The position numbers and the translations under genes were made by a program. A stretch of DNA of 30,042 nt from Streptosporangiaceae bacterium. Its GTDB lineage: Bacteria; Actinomycetota; Actinomycetes; Streptosporangiales; Streptosporangiaceae. Below the pieces are notes generated by a model that was not told where the DNA came from, searched no databases, and was given only the letters and a program-made list of their open reading frames with translations. The stretch's first letter is position 1. The number at the start of each line of letters is the position of its first letter. Of the stretch, positions 23,715 to 30,042 are shown piece after piece. The stretch spans positions 1 through 30,042 of the forward strand of contig JAICWX010000077.1 of assembly GCA_025934635.1 (NCBI GenBank). Direction: 5' to 3'.

Positions 23715-24911
23715 ATGACAGTCAGCTCACGCACTCAAGTCGGAATCGTCGGGGCCGGCCCGGCGGGCCTGCTCCTGTCCCATCTGCTGGCGCTGCGCGG
23801 GATCGACTCGGTCGTGGTGGAAAACCGCAGCCGGGCCTACTGCGAGGCCCGGCAGCGGGCCGGGCTGCTCGAGGCCGGCACGGTCGAACTCCTTCGCACG
23901 GTTGGCCTTGGCGCTCGGATGGATTCCGAGGGCCTCGAGCACGGCGGGATCTACCTGCAGTTCGAGGGCGAGCGACACCACCTCGACTTCCGGGACCTGA
24001 CCGGCGGGCGCTGGGTGACGATCTACGCCCAGACGGAGATCGTCAAGGACCTGATCGCGGCCCGGCTGGCGGCCGGGGCCGCGATCGAGTTCGAGGTCTC
24101 GGACACCGAGGTCGGCGCGCTCGATACCGACCAGCCCGTGCTCCGCTACACCGACGCCGCCGGGACCAGGCACGAGGTCACCTGTGACGCCATCGCCGGC
24201 TGCGACGGTTTCCACGGCATCTGCCGCGATTCCATGCCGCCGGGCCTGGTCCAGGTGGCTGACCGCATCTACCCGTACGCCTGGCTCGGCATCCTCGCCT
24301 CCGTGCCGCCGTCCACCGACGAGCTCATCTACGCCCGGCACGAGGACGGCTTCGCCCTCCACACCATGCGTACCCGGCAGGTCAGCCGGCTGTACCTGCA
24401 GGTGCCGGCCGACGAGGACATCGGCCGGTGGCCCGACGACAGGATCTGGGCCGAGCTGCGGCGCCGGCTCGCCCTGCCGGGCTGGGAGCTCAAGGACGGC
24501 CCGATCACGGAGAAGGCCGTCACGCCGATGCGCAGCTTCGTCGCCTCGCCCATGCGGTACCGGCGGCTGTTCCTGGCCGGCGACGCCGCCCACATCGTGC
24601 CGCCGACCGGCGCCAAGGGCCTCAACCTGGCCCTGGCCGACGTGACCGCCCTGGCCAAGGCGCTGACCAGCCTGCTCGCCGACGGCCAGGCCGAGGCGGC
24701 CGACGCGTATTCGGACATCAGCCTGGCCCGCGTCTGGCGGGCCACCCACTTCTCCTGGTGGATGACGTCCATGCTGCACGTCGACCCGCACGCGGATCCG
24801 TTCGGGTCCACGCTCCAGCTGGCCCAGCTGCGCTACGTCATCTCGTCCCGCGCGGCCGCCACCACGCTGGCCGAGAACTACACCGGCTACTTCCCGCTGA
24901 CCTGGGACTGA
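23715..24911 (+). CDS. pobA: 4-hydroxybenzoate 3-monooxygenase
   Basis: A flavoprotein that hydroxylates 4-hydroxybenzoate to protocatechuate using NAD(P)H and oxygen. The 398-residue protein has the FAD fingerprint VGIVGAGPAGLLLSHLLA (9-26), then the PHBH-typical YCEARQRAGLLEAGTVELL. It also has the DG motif GCDGFHGICR, the substrate-side VSRLYLQVP, and the second FAD motif RRLFLAGDAAHIVPPTGAKGLNLALADV. The length equals that of the characterised enzymes. The ATG at 23715 is used; no strong ribosome-binding site is visible. The coenzyme preference depends on the loop at about residues 37-47 and cannot be settled by eye. No protocatechuate dioxygenase genes are in the window. Confidence 0.96.
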   Translation: MTVSSRTQVGIVGAGPAGLLLSHLLALRGIDSVVVENRSRAYCEARQRAGLLEAGTVELLRTVGLGARMDSEGLEHGGIYLQFEGERHHLDFRDLTGGRWVTIYAQTEIVKDLIAARLAAGAAIEFEVSDTEVGALDTDQPVLRYTDAAGTRHEVTCDAIAGCDGFHGICRDSMPPGLVQVADRIYPYAWLGILASVPPSTDELIYARHEDGFALHTMRTRQVSRLYLQVPADEDIGRWPDDRIWAELRRRLALPGWELKDGPITEKAVTPMRSFVASPMRYRRLFLAGDAAHIVPPTGAKGLNLALADVTALAKALTSLLADGQAEAADAYSDISLARVWRATHFSWWMTSMLHVDPHADPFGSTLQLAQLRYVISSRAAATTLAENYTGYFPLTWD

Positions 24912-24954
24912 CCCGGGCTAACCAGGACCCGGGCTAACCAGGACCCGGGCTATC
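24911..24954. repeat. 16-bp tandem repeats filling the pobA 3' gap
   Basis: The unit acccgggctaaccagg is perfect at 24911-24926 and 24927-24942, with a partial third copy to 24954. The array begins in the pobA stop codon and its end supplies the stop codon (TAG) of the convergent gene. Confidence 0.9.
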
Positions 24955-26365
24955 CGAGGCCCAGGTGGTGCCGCGGCCGCAGCGCCCGGGCGAGCAGCGC
25001 GGACAGCGCCGCGGCTACCCCGGTCTCGGTCAGCGCCAGCGGCGCGCTGAAACTGCGCTCGGCGCCCAGCAGGTGCAGGGCCCACAGCCGGTGCCGCAGC
25101 GTGTAGAGCTCGGTGCGCACGGCGCTGGCCAGCCCGGTGCCGTGCCGGCCGCCGCCGTAATGACCGGTGCCGTGCCGTCCGGTGCCGCCCGCCGCCCAGC
25201 CCTCGACGCCGTGCAGGTCGGTCAGCACCCGGGTCAGCTCGTCGTAGCCGGTCGGCCCGCTGGTCAAGATGACCAGCAGCGCGGCCTCGCGCACCGCGAC
25301 CGAGAAGTCCGGCTGCGGGCCGTCGTCGGGGCCGATCAGCGCGGCGGTGCCGATGTGCCAGCGGGCCGCCGGGTCCGCCGTCATGAGCTTGCCGGTCTTG
25401 GTCAGCACCAGGCTGGTGCGGCTGCGCCGGACGGCGCCCATCTCGCTTTGCGCCATGCCGCGCAGCGTGTGCAGCGGGAAGACGTCGAGTTCCTGCCGCA
25501 GGGTGCCGACGAGCTGGTCGCGCCAGCCGAACTCCTGCACCGCCTCGGTCACCAGCGCGGGCGCGATGTAATGCCGGGCGGTGAGCCGCAGGCCCTGGCC
25601 GGCGTGGCCGAGCAGCCAGCGCAGCGTGGGCAGCGGGTCGTCCGGCACCGCGGGCGGCTCGAGCAGGCGCGGGATGAGGGTGCGGGCCAGCCGTGACCGC
25701 TCGCCCGGCCGCCCGTGCGCCCAGGCATCGATCCGCTCGGCGCTGATCCGCCCCAGCCAGGTGTCGGTCCCGGGCGCGCCGTCGGCGCCCAGCGTCGCGT
25801 CGGTCCCGTCGAGCAGGCCCTCGCTGGCGTCCGGGCGTCCGGTCAGCCAGCGGTTCACGATATCCATCCGCCGGGTGCGCCAGCCGCGGGCGCCCACGCA
25901 CAGCTCGCCCGAGGCGAAGGCCAGTTCCAGGGCGGCGGCGCAGGCGTCGTAGGCGGCGCGCTCCTGCGGCCCCATGACCGAACCCCAGGCGAGCAGGTCC
26001 GTGTCCGGCGGGGCCGCGTTCGACTCCTCGATGGCCTCGGTATAGGCGGCGATGCCTTCCTCGTGCCCGTCGGCGTACGCCGTGATGATGTTCTCGGTGC
26101 CCGCCGAGGAGCACACCCCGGCGTACCGGTCCAGCCCGGCCAGCAGGAACAGGCGGCCCAGGGCCTTGGCCACGCCGACCCGGCCCGGGGTGGACATCGG
26201 CCACTTCACCGGGAGCGCGTACCACAGGAACTCCTGTAGCCGCAGCAGCGAGATCGTCTCCAGGCCATCGTCACCCGTCAGCCAGGCCAGCGCGGCCCGC
26301 GCGTCGTCGGCTGCTTCCGGGTCCTCCCGCGTCAGCGTCTCGAGCGCCTGGCTCTCTGTCATCAT
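24950..26365 (-). CDS. Uncharacterised protein with winged-helix-like repeats
   Basis: A 471-residue soluble protein I do not recognise with confidence. It starts MMTESQALETLTREDPEAADDARAALAWLTGDDG and has no signal peptide or membrane segment. Three related stretches of the form LxLTxxG occur: GLRLTARHYIAPALVTEAV (about 258-276), SLVLTKTGKLMTADP (318-332) and PLALTETGVAAALSALL (442-458). They resemble small winged-helix units seen, from memory, in the C-terminal part of actinobacterial pRiA4b ORF-3-type proteins. A Gly/His/Thr insertion at 393-412 looks like a short repeat expansion. The start may be either of two adjacent ATGs. It is divergent from the methyltransferase with a palindrome between them. 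Confidence 0.7.
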   Translation of the reverse strand: MMTESQALETLTREDPEAADDARAALAWLTGDDGLETISLLRLQEFLWYALPVKWPMSTPGRVGVAKALGRLFLLAGLDRYAGVCSSAGTENIITAYADGHEEGIAAYTEAIEESNAAPPDTDLLAWGSVMGPQERAAYDACAAALELAFASGELCVGARGWRTRRMDIVNRWLTGRPDASEGLLDGTDATLGADGAPGTDTWLGRISAERIDAWAHGRPGERSRLARTLIPRLLEPPAVPDDPLPTLRWLLGHAGQGLRLTARHYIAPALVTEAVQEFGWRDQLVGTLRQELDVFPLHTLRGMAQSEMGAVRRSRTSLVLTKTGKLMTADPAARWHIGTAALIGPDDGPQPDFSVAVREAALLVILTSGPTGYDELTRVLTDLHGVEGWAAGGTGRHGTGHYGGGRHGTGLASAVRTELYTLRHRLWALHLLGAERSFSAPLALTETGVAAALSALLARALRPRHHLGLG

Positions 26366-26414
26366 GCGGACAGTCTGCCGCAGGCCGCTGCGCGAGGCTA
26401 GTGCACGTTACTTT

Positions 26415-26436
26415 GCACTGTCCAGGCGGACAGTGC
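26415..26436. promoter_or_regulatory. 9-bp-arm palindrome between divergent genes
   Basis: gcactgtcc (26415-26423) and ggacagtgc (26428-26436) are exact inverted arms around aggc. The right-hand part (gcggacagt, 26426-26434) also occurs at 26366-26374, next to the start codon of the 24950-26365 gene. The site is 42 bp before the methyltransferase start and 50 bp before the other start, a good place for an operator controlling both. Confidence 0.5.
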
Positions 26437-26477
26437 GGCGTCCACCACTAGGCAATTGCGTCGGGCATCATGGTCGG

Positions 26478-27263
26478 GTGCCTGGAATCTACGAAGAGCC
26501 TGAGTTCTATGAGGCCGCCTGCGCCTACCGCGAGGTCCCGGTCGAGGTGGACGCGCTGCTGCGCTGGTACGGCCAGCATCACGGGGCGGAGCCCGGCCTG
26601 CCGCAGTCCGTTCTCGAGCTCGCGGCCGGCCCGGCGGAGCACTCCCGTAACCTGGCGAGCCGCGGCCTGCAGGCCACCGCGCTGGATCTGAGCCCGGCCA
26701 TGTGCGAGCGGGCCCGCGACCTGGCGGAATCAGCCGGCCTCAAGCTGACCGTGGTCCAGGCCGACATGCGGGATTTCAGCCTTCCGGGCCACTTCGACCT
26801 GGCCATCACCATGCTGAACTCGCTGTGCCACCTGTTCAGCCTGGACGACATGGTGCGCCACCTGACCGCGGTGGGGCGTCACCTGGACTCCGGCGGCCTG
26901 TACGTCACCGAGCTCGCCCACCCGGCCGATTTCTTCGCCGCCGAGCGGCGGACCAGCAGCGAGTGGACCAGTGAGGTCCCCGACGGGGTGGTCAGCGTGC
27001 GCTGGGGCGCGCAGGACCATATCGATCCGGTCACGCAGATAACCCGCGAGCACGTCAGCGTCACCTGGCATCAGCGCGGCGGCCCGGTCCGGACCGTCAC
27101 CGACGTCGTGCCGAACCGGTTCTGGACCGCGACCGAGCTGGCGGCCGCCGTCCGGCTGGCGGGCGGCTTCTCCGTCGTGGCCAGCTACGGTGACTTCGGC
27201 GCCGACCTGCCGCTCGACGCCACCGACGCCTGGCGGATGATCCTGGTCCTGCGCCGCGAGTAG
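26478..27263 (+). CDS. Class I SAM-dependent methyltransferase
   Basis: A 261-residue protein with a Rossmann-type methyltransferase core. Motif I is VLELAAGPAEHSRNLASRG (about 45-63), followed by ATALDLSPAMCERARDLA, the VVQADMRDF motif and FDLAITMLNSLCHLFSLDDMVRHLTAVGRHLDSGGLYV. The usual ExGxG of motif I is altered to LAAGPAEH, which is tolerated in related proteins. The GTG at 26478 (VPGIYEEPEFYE) is chosen since homology-like sequence begins there; no good ribosome-binding site is seen and the frame stays open upstream inside the divergent gene. The substrate is unknown. Its last 79 bp overlap the 3' end of the convergent EamA gene. Confidence 0.87.
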   Translation: MPGIYEEPEFYEAACAYREVPVEVDALLRWYGQHHGAEPGLPQSVLELAAGPAEHSRNLASRGLQATALDLSPAMCERARDLAESAGLKLTVVQADMRDFSLPGHFDLAITMLNSLCHLFSLDDMVRHLTAVGRHLDSGGLYVTELAHPADFFAAERRTSSEWTSEVPDGVVSVRWGAQDHIDPVTQITREHVSVTWHQRGGPVRTVTDVVPNRFWTATELAAAVRLAGGFSVVASYGDFGADLPLDATDAWRMILVLRRE

Positions 27264-28210
27264 GGATGCGCGGGCGCCCGGCCGCTCACCGCGATCACCA
27301 CCCCGGCCAGCATCAGGACCACCCCGGCGAGCTGGAGCGGAGACGGCCGCTCGCCCAGGAACAGGTAGCTCAGCACGACCGAGCCGGCCGGCTGGATCAG
27401 CAGCAGCGCGCCGATCATCCCGGCCGCCAGCCGCGGCATGCCCACCGTGATCAGCAGCCAGCCGATCACCTGGGAGGTCAGTGCGAGCAGCGCCAGCCAG
27501 CCGAACGCGGCCCAGCCCGCCGGGCCCAGCCCGTGCGTGAAGTCGCCCAGGGCGAGCCCGAGCACCACGGACCCGGCGACCGCGCCCACCGTCGCCTCGA
27601 ACAGCGGCGCGGCGACCGCCGTGCGCGCGGCGGGAGCGGGCCCCGCCTCCGGTGCTGACGTGGCCTGGCGCAGCATCAGGATGTAGATGGCGTACAGCAG
27701 GGCTACCCCGACGCCGAGCGCCACGCCGAGCCGGGGGTCGGCGCCGTAGGCGTGCGAGCCCCCGCCGTCGGCGAGCCCGCCCACCAGGACCAGGCCGGCC
27801 AGCATGACCGGAGACGCCAGCACCAGCGACCGGCGCGGCCGCTCGCCCAGGACCAGCCAGGCCAGCACCGCGATGATCAGCACCTCGAGGTTGCCCACCA
27901 CGGTGCTGAGCCCGGCGCCGATATCGGCGATGGTGTGGTCCCACACGATAAGGTCGGCGGCCAGGACCACCCCGGCCAGGCGGGCCAGCCACCGGCGCCG
28001 CGACGGCATGGGCGGCGCTCCCGGCCTGCCATTCCGGGGGCGGCGCTCGAGCCAGGCCAGCGCGCCGAGCACCGGCAGCGCGAACGCGCACCGGCCCAGC
28101 GAGGCCAGGCTGGCGGAGGTATCAGCGAGCCGCATCAGGACAGCCGTGCTCGAGATGCAGACGGCCCCGGCCGCGACCGTCGCGGTCGGGGACATCGCCG
28201 TGACTCGCAC
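27185..28210 (-). CDS. EamA-family (drug/metabolite) transporter
   Basis: A 341-residue membrane protein of the drug/metabolite transporter superfamily with about ten hydrophobic helices arranged as two EamA repeats. The first half ends with the signature LSTVVGNLEVLIIAVLAWLVLGERPRRS. The second half has the matching AGMIGALLLIQPAGSVVLSYLFLGERPSPLQLAGVVLMLAGVVIAV. A basic tail of about 28 residues is encoded antisense to the methyltransferase 3' end. The GTG at 28210 has GGAGGG about ten bases upstream; ATG at 28195 is an alternative. The substrate is unknown. It is divergent from a CGNR regulator that may control it. Confidence 0.92.
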   Translation of the reverse strand: MRVTAMSPTATVAAGAVCISSTAVLMRLADTSASLASLGRCAFALPVLGALAWLERRPRNGRPGAPPMPSRRRWLARLAGVVLAADLIVWDHTIADIGAGLSTVVGNLEVLIIAVLAWLVLGERPRRSLVLASPVMLAGLVLVGGLADGGGSHAYGADPRLGVALGVGVALLYAIYILMLRQATSAPEAGPAPAARTAVAAPLFEATVGAVAGSVVLGLALGDFTHGLGPAGWAAFGWLALLALTSQVIGWLLITVGMPRLAAGMIGALLLIQPAGSVVLSYLFLGERPSPLQLAGVVLMLAGVVIAVSGRAPAHPYSRRRTRIIRQASVASSGRSAPKSP

Positions 28211-28229
28211 CGGTCCGCCGCCCTCCGCC

Positions 28230-28290
28230 GTGTCATCCCCGTGTCATCACCGTGAATGTCATGACCAAAACTGGATTATGGTAATGACAC
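28230..28290. promoter_or_regulatory. Repeated tgtcat motifs in EamA/CGNR divergent region
   Basis: gtgtcat occurs at 28230-28236 and 28241-28247, atgtcatgac at 28256-28265 (containing the palindrome gtcatgac), and the inverse atgacac at 28284-28290. Four related half-sites within 61 bp between two divergent starts suggest an operator cluster, plausibly for the adjacent CGNR protein. Confidence 0.45.
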
Positions 28291-28317
28291 TAGGTCACGC
28301 TCTTGTCAGGAGTCAAC

Positions 28318-28905
28318 GTGCTTTTTGCTCATGACACGACGGCTGCCCTGCTGCTCGCCGCCGATCTGGTCAACTCGGCCGACCTCGAATACGCCGGCGG
28401 CCTGGCCAAAGCCGGCGGCGATCTGGACAGTGTCGCGGCCCTGGAGGCGTTCCTCGGCCGGCATCAGCTCGAGCCGCGGCGGGCCACCACCACTGACCTG
28501 GACGCGGTCCTGGCCCTGCGGCCCCGGCTGCGCGCGGTCTGGGCGGCGGCCGGCACCGAGGACCGGGCCGGCCTGGTCAACGACCTGCTGCGCGACTCCG
28601 GTGCCCGCCCCCGGCTGGTGGATCACGGCGGCGGCTGGGGCTGGCACCTGCACGTCACCGGCCACGACGCCGCGCTCGAGCACCGCCTCGCGGCCCAGGC
28701 CGGATTCGCCTTCGCCGACCTGATCCGGCTGGGCGAGGGGGACCGGCTCCGCTGCTGCCAGGCGCCGGGGTGCCAGGCCGTCTTCACCGACCTGTCCAGG
28801 AACCGCTCCCGCCGCTACTGCGACACCGGCAACTGCGGCAACCGGCAGCACGTGGCCGCCTACCGTGACCGGCTGGCCACCCGTGAGGTCTCGCGGGGCG
28901 CCTGA
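28318..28905 (+). CDS. CGNR zinc-finger (ABATE-type) transcriptional regulator
   Basis: A 195-residue protein with the two-part layout of CGNR regulators. The N-terminal ABATE-like region (about 1-135) contains AADLVNSAD and GGGWGWHLHVTG. The C-terminal zinc finger has CC (146-147), C152, YCDTGNCGNRQHVAAYR with C168 and C173, and the CGNR motif at 173-176. A TTG 15 bases upstream gives a longer frame, but GTG at 28318 has AGGAG at the right distance and is preferred. It is divergent from an EamA transporter, a pairing I recall as frequent in actinobacteria, so it may control that gene. Its last 46 bp overlap the convergent RHH-type gene. Confidence 0.9.
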   Translation: MLFAHDTTAALLLAADLVNSADLEYAGGLAKAGGDLDSVAALEAFLGRHQLEPRRATTTDLDAVLALRPRLRAVWAAAGTEDRAGLVNDLLRDSGARPRLVDHGGGWGWHLHVTGHDAALEHRLAAQAGFAFADLIRLGEGDRLRCCQAPGCQAVFTDLSRNRSRRYCDTGNCGNRQHVAAYRDRLATREVSRGA

Positions 28906-29558
28906 GCCCCGGCTGGATCGAGGCCGGCCTCCCGGTCGGGCATGCCCTGCCTGAGGTAGCGGTCGAGGATGCCCTCGACCACCTGGGTCAGGGAGTGGCC
29001 CTCGTCGGCCGCGACCCGGTGCGCGGACGCCCGCAGCGCGTGGTCGATCTTGATGGTCAGGTGCGGCCGCAGGCCCGCCGTGCTGGCCACCCGCCGCTGC
29101 GGGAACGGCGGCGGCGGCTCGCACGCCACCACCTCGTACGCCCCCGCCGACGAGGCCGTCACCTGCTCGGGCGGCCCGGCCGCGGCCCGGCGGCGGACCC
29201 GCGCCTGGACCGCCTGCTTGCTGATGCCGAGCGCCTCGGCCAGCGGGCGCAGCGGCCAGCCTGCCTCGTGCAGCGTCGCCAGCGCCACCGACAGCAGCTC
29301 GCTGCGCCCCGAGGAGCGGAGCTCACGCAGCCGGGCGGCGGCCCGCTCGGGCAGCACCAGCCGCCCCGTGCCATCCCCGCGCCCCGTGCCATCGGAGCGT
29401 TCGTCGCGATGCCGCGCGTGCTGCACGTACTGGCGCAGCCCGTGGGTCACCACCTCGGACATCGTCCGGCCCTCACGGGCCAGGCGCGCCCGCAGCCGCT
29501 GCCGCCGCTCGGTATCCAGCCGGAACGTCAGCAGCCGCCGGGGGCCCGGCGCGTTCAT
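28860..29558 (-). CDS. Putative regulator with two RHH-like segments and a central HTH
   Basis: A 232-residue basic protein of unusual layout. Residues 8-46 (RLLTFRLDTERRQRLRARLAREGRTMSEVVTHGLRQYVQ) read as a ribbon-helix-helix (RHH) unit: a beta strand with alternate basic residues and two helices. Residues 87-123 (ELLSVALATLHEAGWPLRPLAEALGISKQAVQARVRR) are a clear helix-turn-helix. Residues 166-203 (LTIKIDHALRASAHRVAADEGHSLTQVVEGILDRYLR) form a second RHH-like unit. A DGTGR repeat (56-66) lies in the first linker. The ATG at 29558 overlaps the glpD stop by four bases, so the gene is coupled to glpD. DNA binding is likely; the target is unknown. No toxin gene is adjacent, so an antitoxin role is not supported. 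Confidence 0.72.
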   Translation of the reverse strand: MNAPGPRRLLTFRLDTERRQRLRARLAREGRTMSEVVTHGLRQYVQHARHRDERSDGTGRGDGTGRLVLPERAAARLRELRSSGRSELLSVALATLHEAGWPLRPLAEALGISKQAVQARVRRRAAAGPPEQVTASSAGAYEVVACEPPPPFPQRRVASTAGLRPHLTIKIDHALRASAHRVAADEGHSLTQVVEGILDRYLRQGMPDREAGLDPAGAQAPRETSRVASRSR

Positions 29559-30042
29559 CGCGCCGCGGCCAGCGTCCCCAGGGCCGGCTCGGCGATGGCC
29601 GCCGGCGCTTCAGTCACCACCGCACCGGGCACCACCCGCTCGGCCTCGAGCAGTTCCAGGTACCGGCGGGTCTCGGCGGCCCGCCGGCGCCGGCTCCAGC
29701 CGAGCAGCCGGCCCATGATCGCGGCCACGTCGGCGGCTGCCCCGGCCCCGCCGTCCGCCGCCTCGATGAACAAACGGGTCCGGCGCATCAGCACGTCCTC
29801 GACGTGCAGCGCGTTCTCGTGGGTCACCGCGTAGCTGACCTCCGCGCGCAGGTAAGGGTGTCCCTCGGCCAGCGGCCGGGCCAGCGCCGGATCGGCCCGG
29901 ACCAGCCCGAGCACTTCCTCGGTCAGCGTCCCGTACCGGCCGAGCAGGTGCTCGACGGCCTCGCGGGGAACGCCGTAATCCTCGGCCAGCCTCGACGTCG
30001 CGGCCTGGACCGCGGCCAGCCCGTCCGCGCCGAGCAGCGGCA
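29555..30042 (-). CDS. glpD: Glycerol-3-phosphate dehydrogenase, C-terminal part
   Basis: The minus-strand frame is open from the window edge, so only about the last 161 codons of this gene are present. They encode the C-terminal helical domain of the FAD-dependent aerobic enzyme that oxidises glycerol 3-phosphate to dihydroxyacetone phosphate at the membrane. Visible features are LLGRYGTLTEEVLGLVRAD, then the strongly conserved YLRAEVSYAVTHENALHVEDVLMRRTRLFIEAADGG, then VAAIMGRLLGWSRRRRAAETRRYLELLEAE. The Gly/Ala-rich piece AGAAAD is a small insertion. A GTG within this piece at 29914 is internal and not the start. Its stop overlaps the start of the RHH-HTH-RHH gene. Confidence 0.9.
   Translation of the reverse strand, partial: PLLGADGLAAVQAATSRLAEDYGVPREAVEHLLGRYGTLTEEVLGLVRADPALARPLAEGHPYLRAEVSYAVTHENALHVEDVLMRRTRLFIEAADGGAGAAADVAAIMGRLLGWSRRRRAAETRRYLELLEAERVVPGAVVTEAPAAIAEPALGTLAAAR

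Noticed and set aside
21641..24954. CRISPR array from short repeats
   Set aside because: The repeats are head-to-tail without unique spacers, differ in sequence between places, and no cas gene is present.
28860..29558. Antitoxin of a toxin-antitoxin pair
   Set aside because: RHH units occur in antitoxins, but the neighbours are glpD and a CGNR regulator; no small toxin gene is adjacent, and the protein is longer than usual antitoxins.
29555..29914. A complete 119-residue gene starting at 29914
   Set aside because: The frame stays open to the window edge and the upstream residues continue the GlpD C-terminal domain, so this is the end of a larger gene and not a small one.

Overview
The window is chromosomal DNA from a high-GC actinobacterium. 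Evidence is the strong G/C bias at third codon positions, many GTG starts, four-base ATGA/GTGA gene overlaps, and the families present: an actinobacterial IF-2 operon, a CGNR zinc-finger regulator, a transmembrane Ser/Thr kinase with an FHA partner, and a pmmB/cdd/deoA/add/upp nucleoside-salvage neighbourhood of the kind known from Streptomyces and Mycobacterium. I cannot place it below phylum or order. I see no phage genes, transposases, CRISPR array or rRNA/tRNA genes.

Layout. (1) 1-3995, plus strand: translation and RNA-maturation operon infB (3' part only), ylxP-like DUF503, rbfA, truB, ribF. (2) 4069-5238, minus: a serine-beta-lactamase-like hydrolase, convergent with ribF. (3) 5483-22365: nucleoside uptake and salvage. 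On the minus strand are a phospho-sugar mutase, two BmpC/NupQ-type permeases, a double-domain ABC ATPase and a BMP-family nucleoside-binding lipoprotein, then a sensor kinase and response regulator. On the plus strand are cdd, deoA and add. Next come a membrane Ser/Thr kinase (plus) facing an FHA protein (minus), and upp (minus). Together they could import nucleosides, deaminate cytidine and adenosine, phosphorolyse pyrimidine nucleosides, isomerise the sugar phosphate and recapture uracil. No purine nucleoside phosphorylase is in the window.

(4) 22778-24911: an IclR/PobR-type regulator divergent from pobA (4-hydroxybenzoate 3-hydroxylase), the entry step to protocatechuate. No pca genes are present. 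(5) 24950-30042: a recent-looking mosaic of small divergent and convergent units: an unrecognised 471-residue protein, a SAM methyltransferase, an EamA transporter divergent from a CGNR regulator, and a regulator with an apparent RHH-HTH-RHH layout. The last is translationally coupled behind glpD, of which only the 3' part is present.

The least ordinary signals are non-coding or architectural: a 115-nt inverted-repeat element at 21535-21649 closed by a 16-bp helix; strong hairpins and palindromes in the regulatory gaps (7381-7460, 11779-11811, 15485-15510, 15604-15654, 22648-22667, 26415-26436); repeated perfect short tandem duplications of 15-18 bp in gaps and in coding tails; and the RHH-HTH-RHH protein. 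All functional readings of these are inference from sequence alone.
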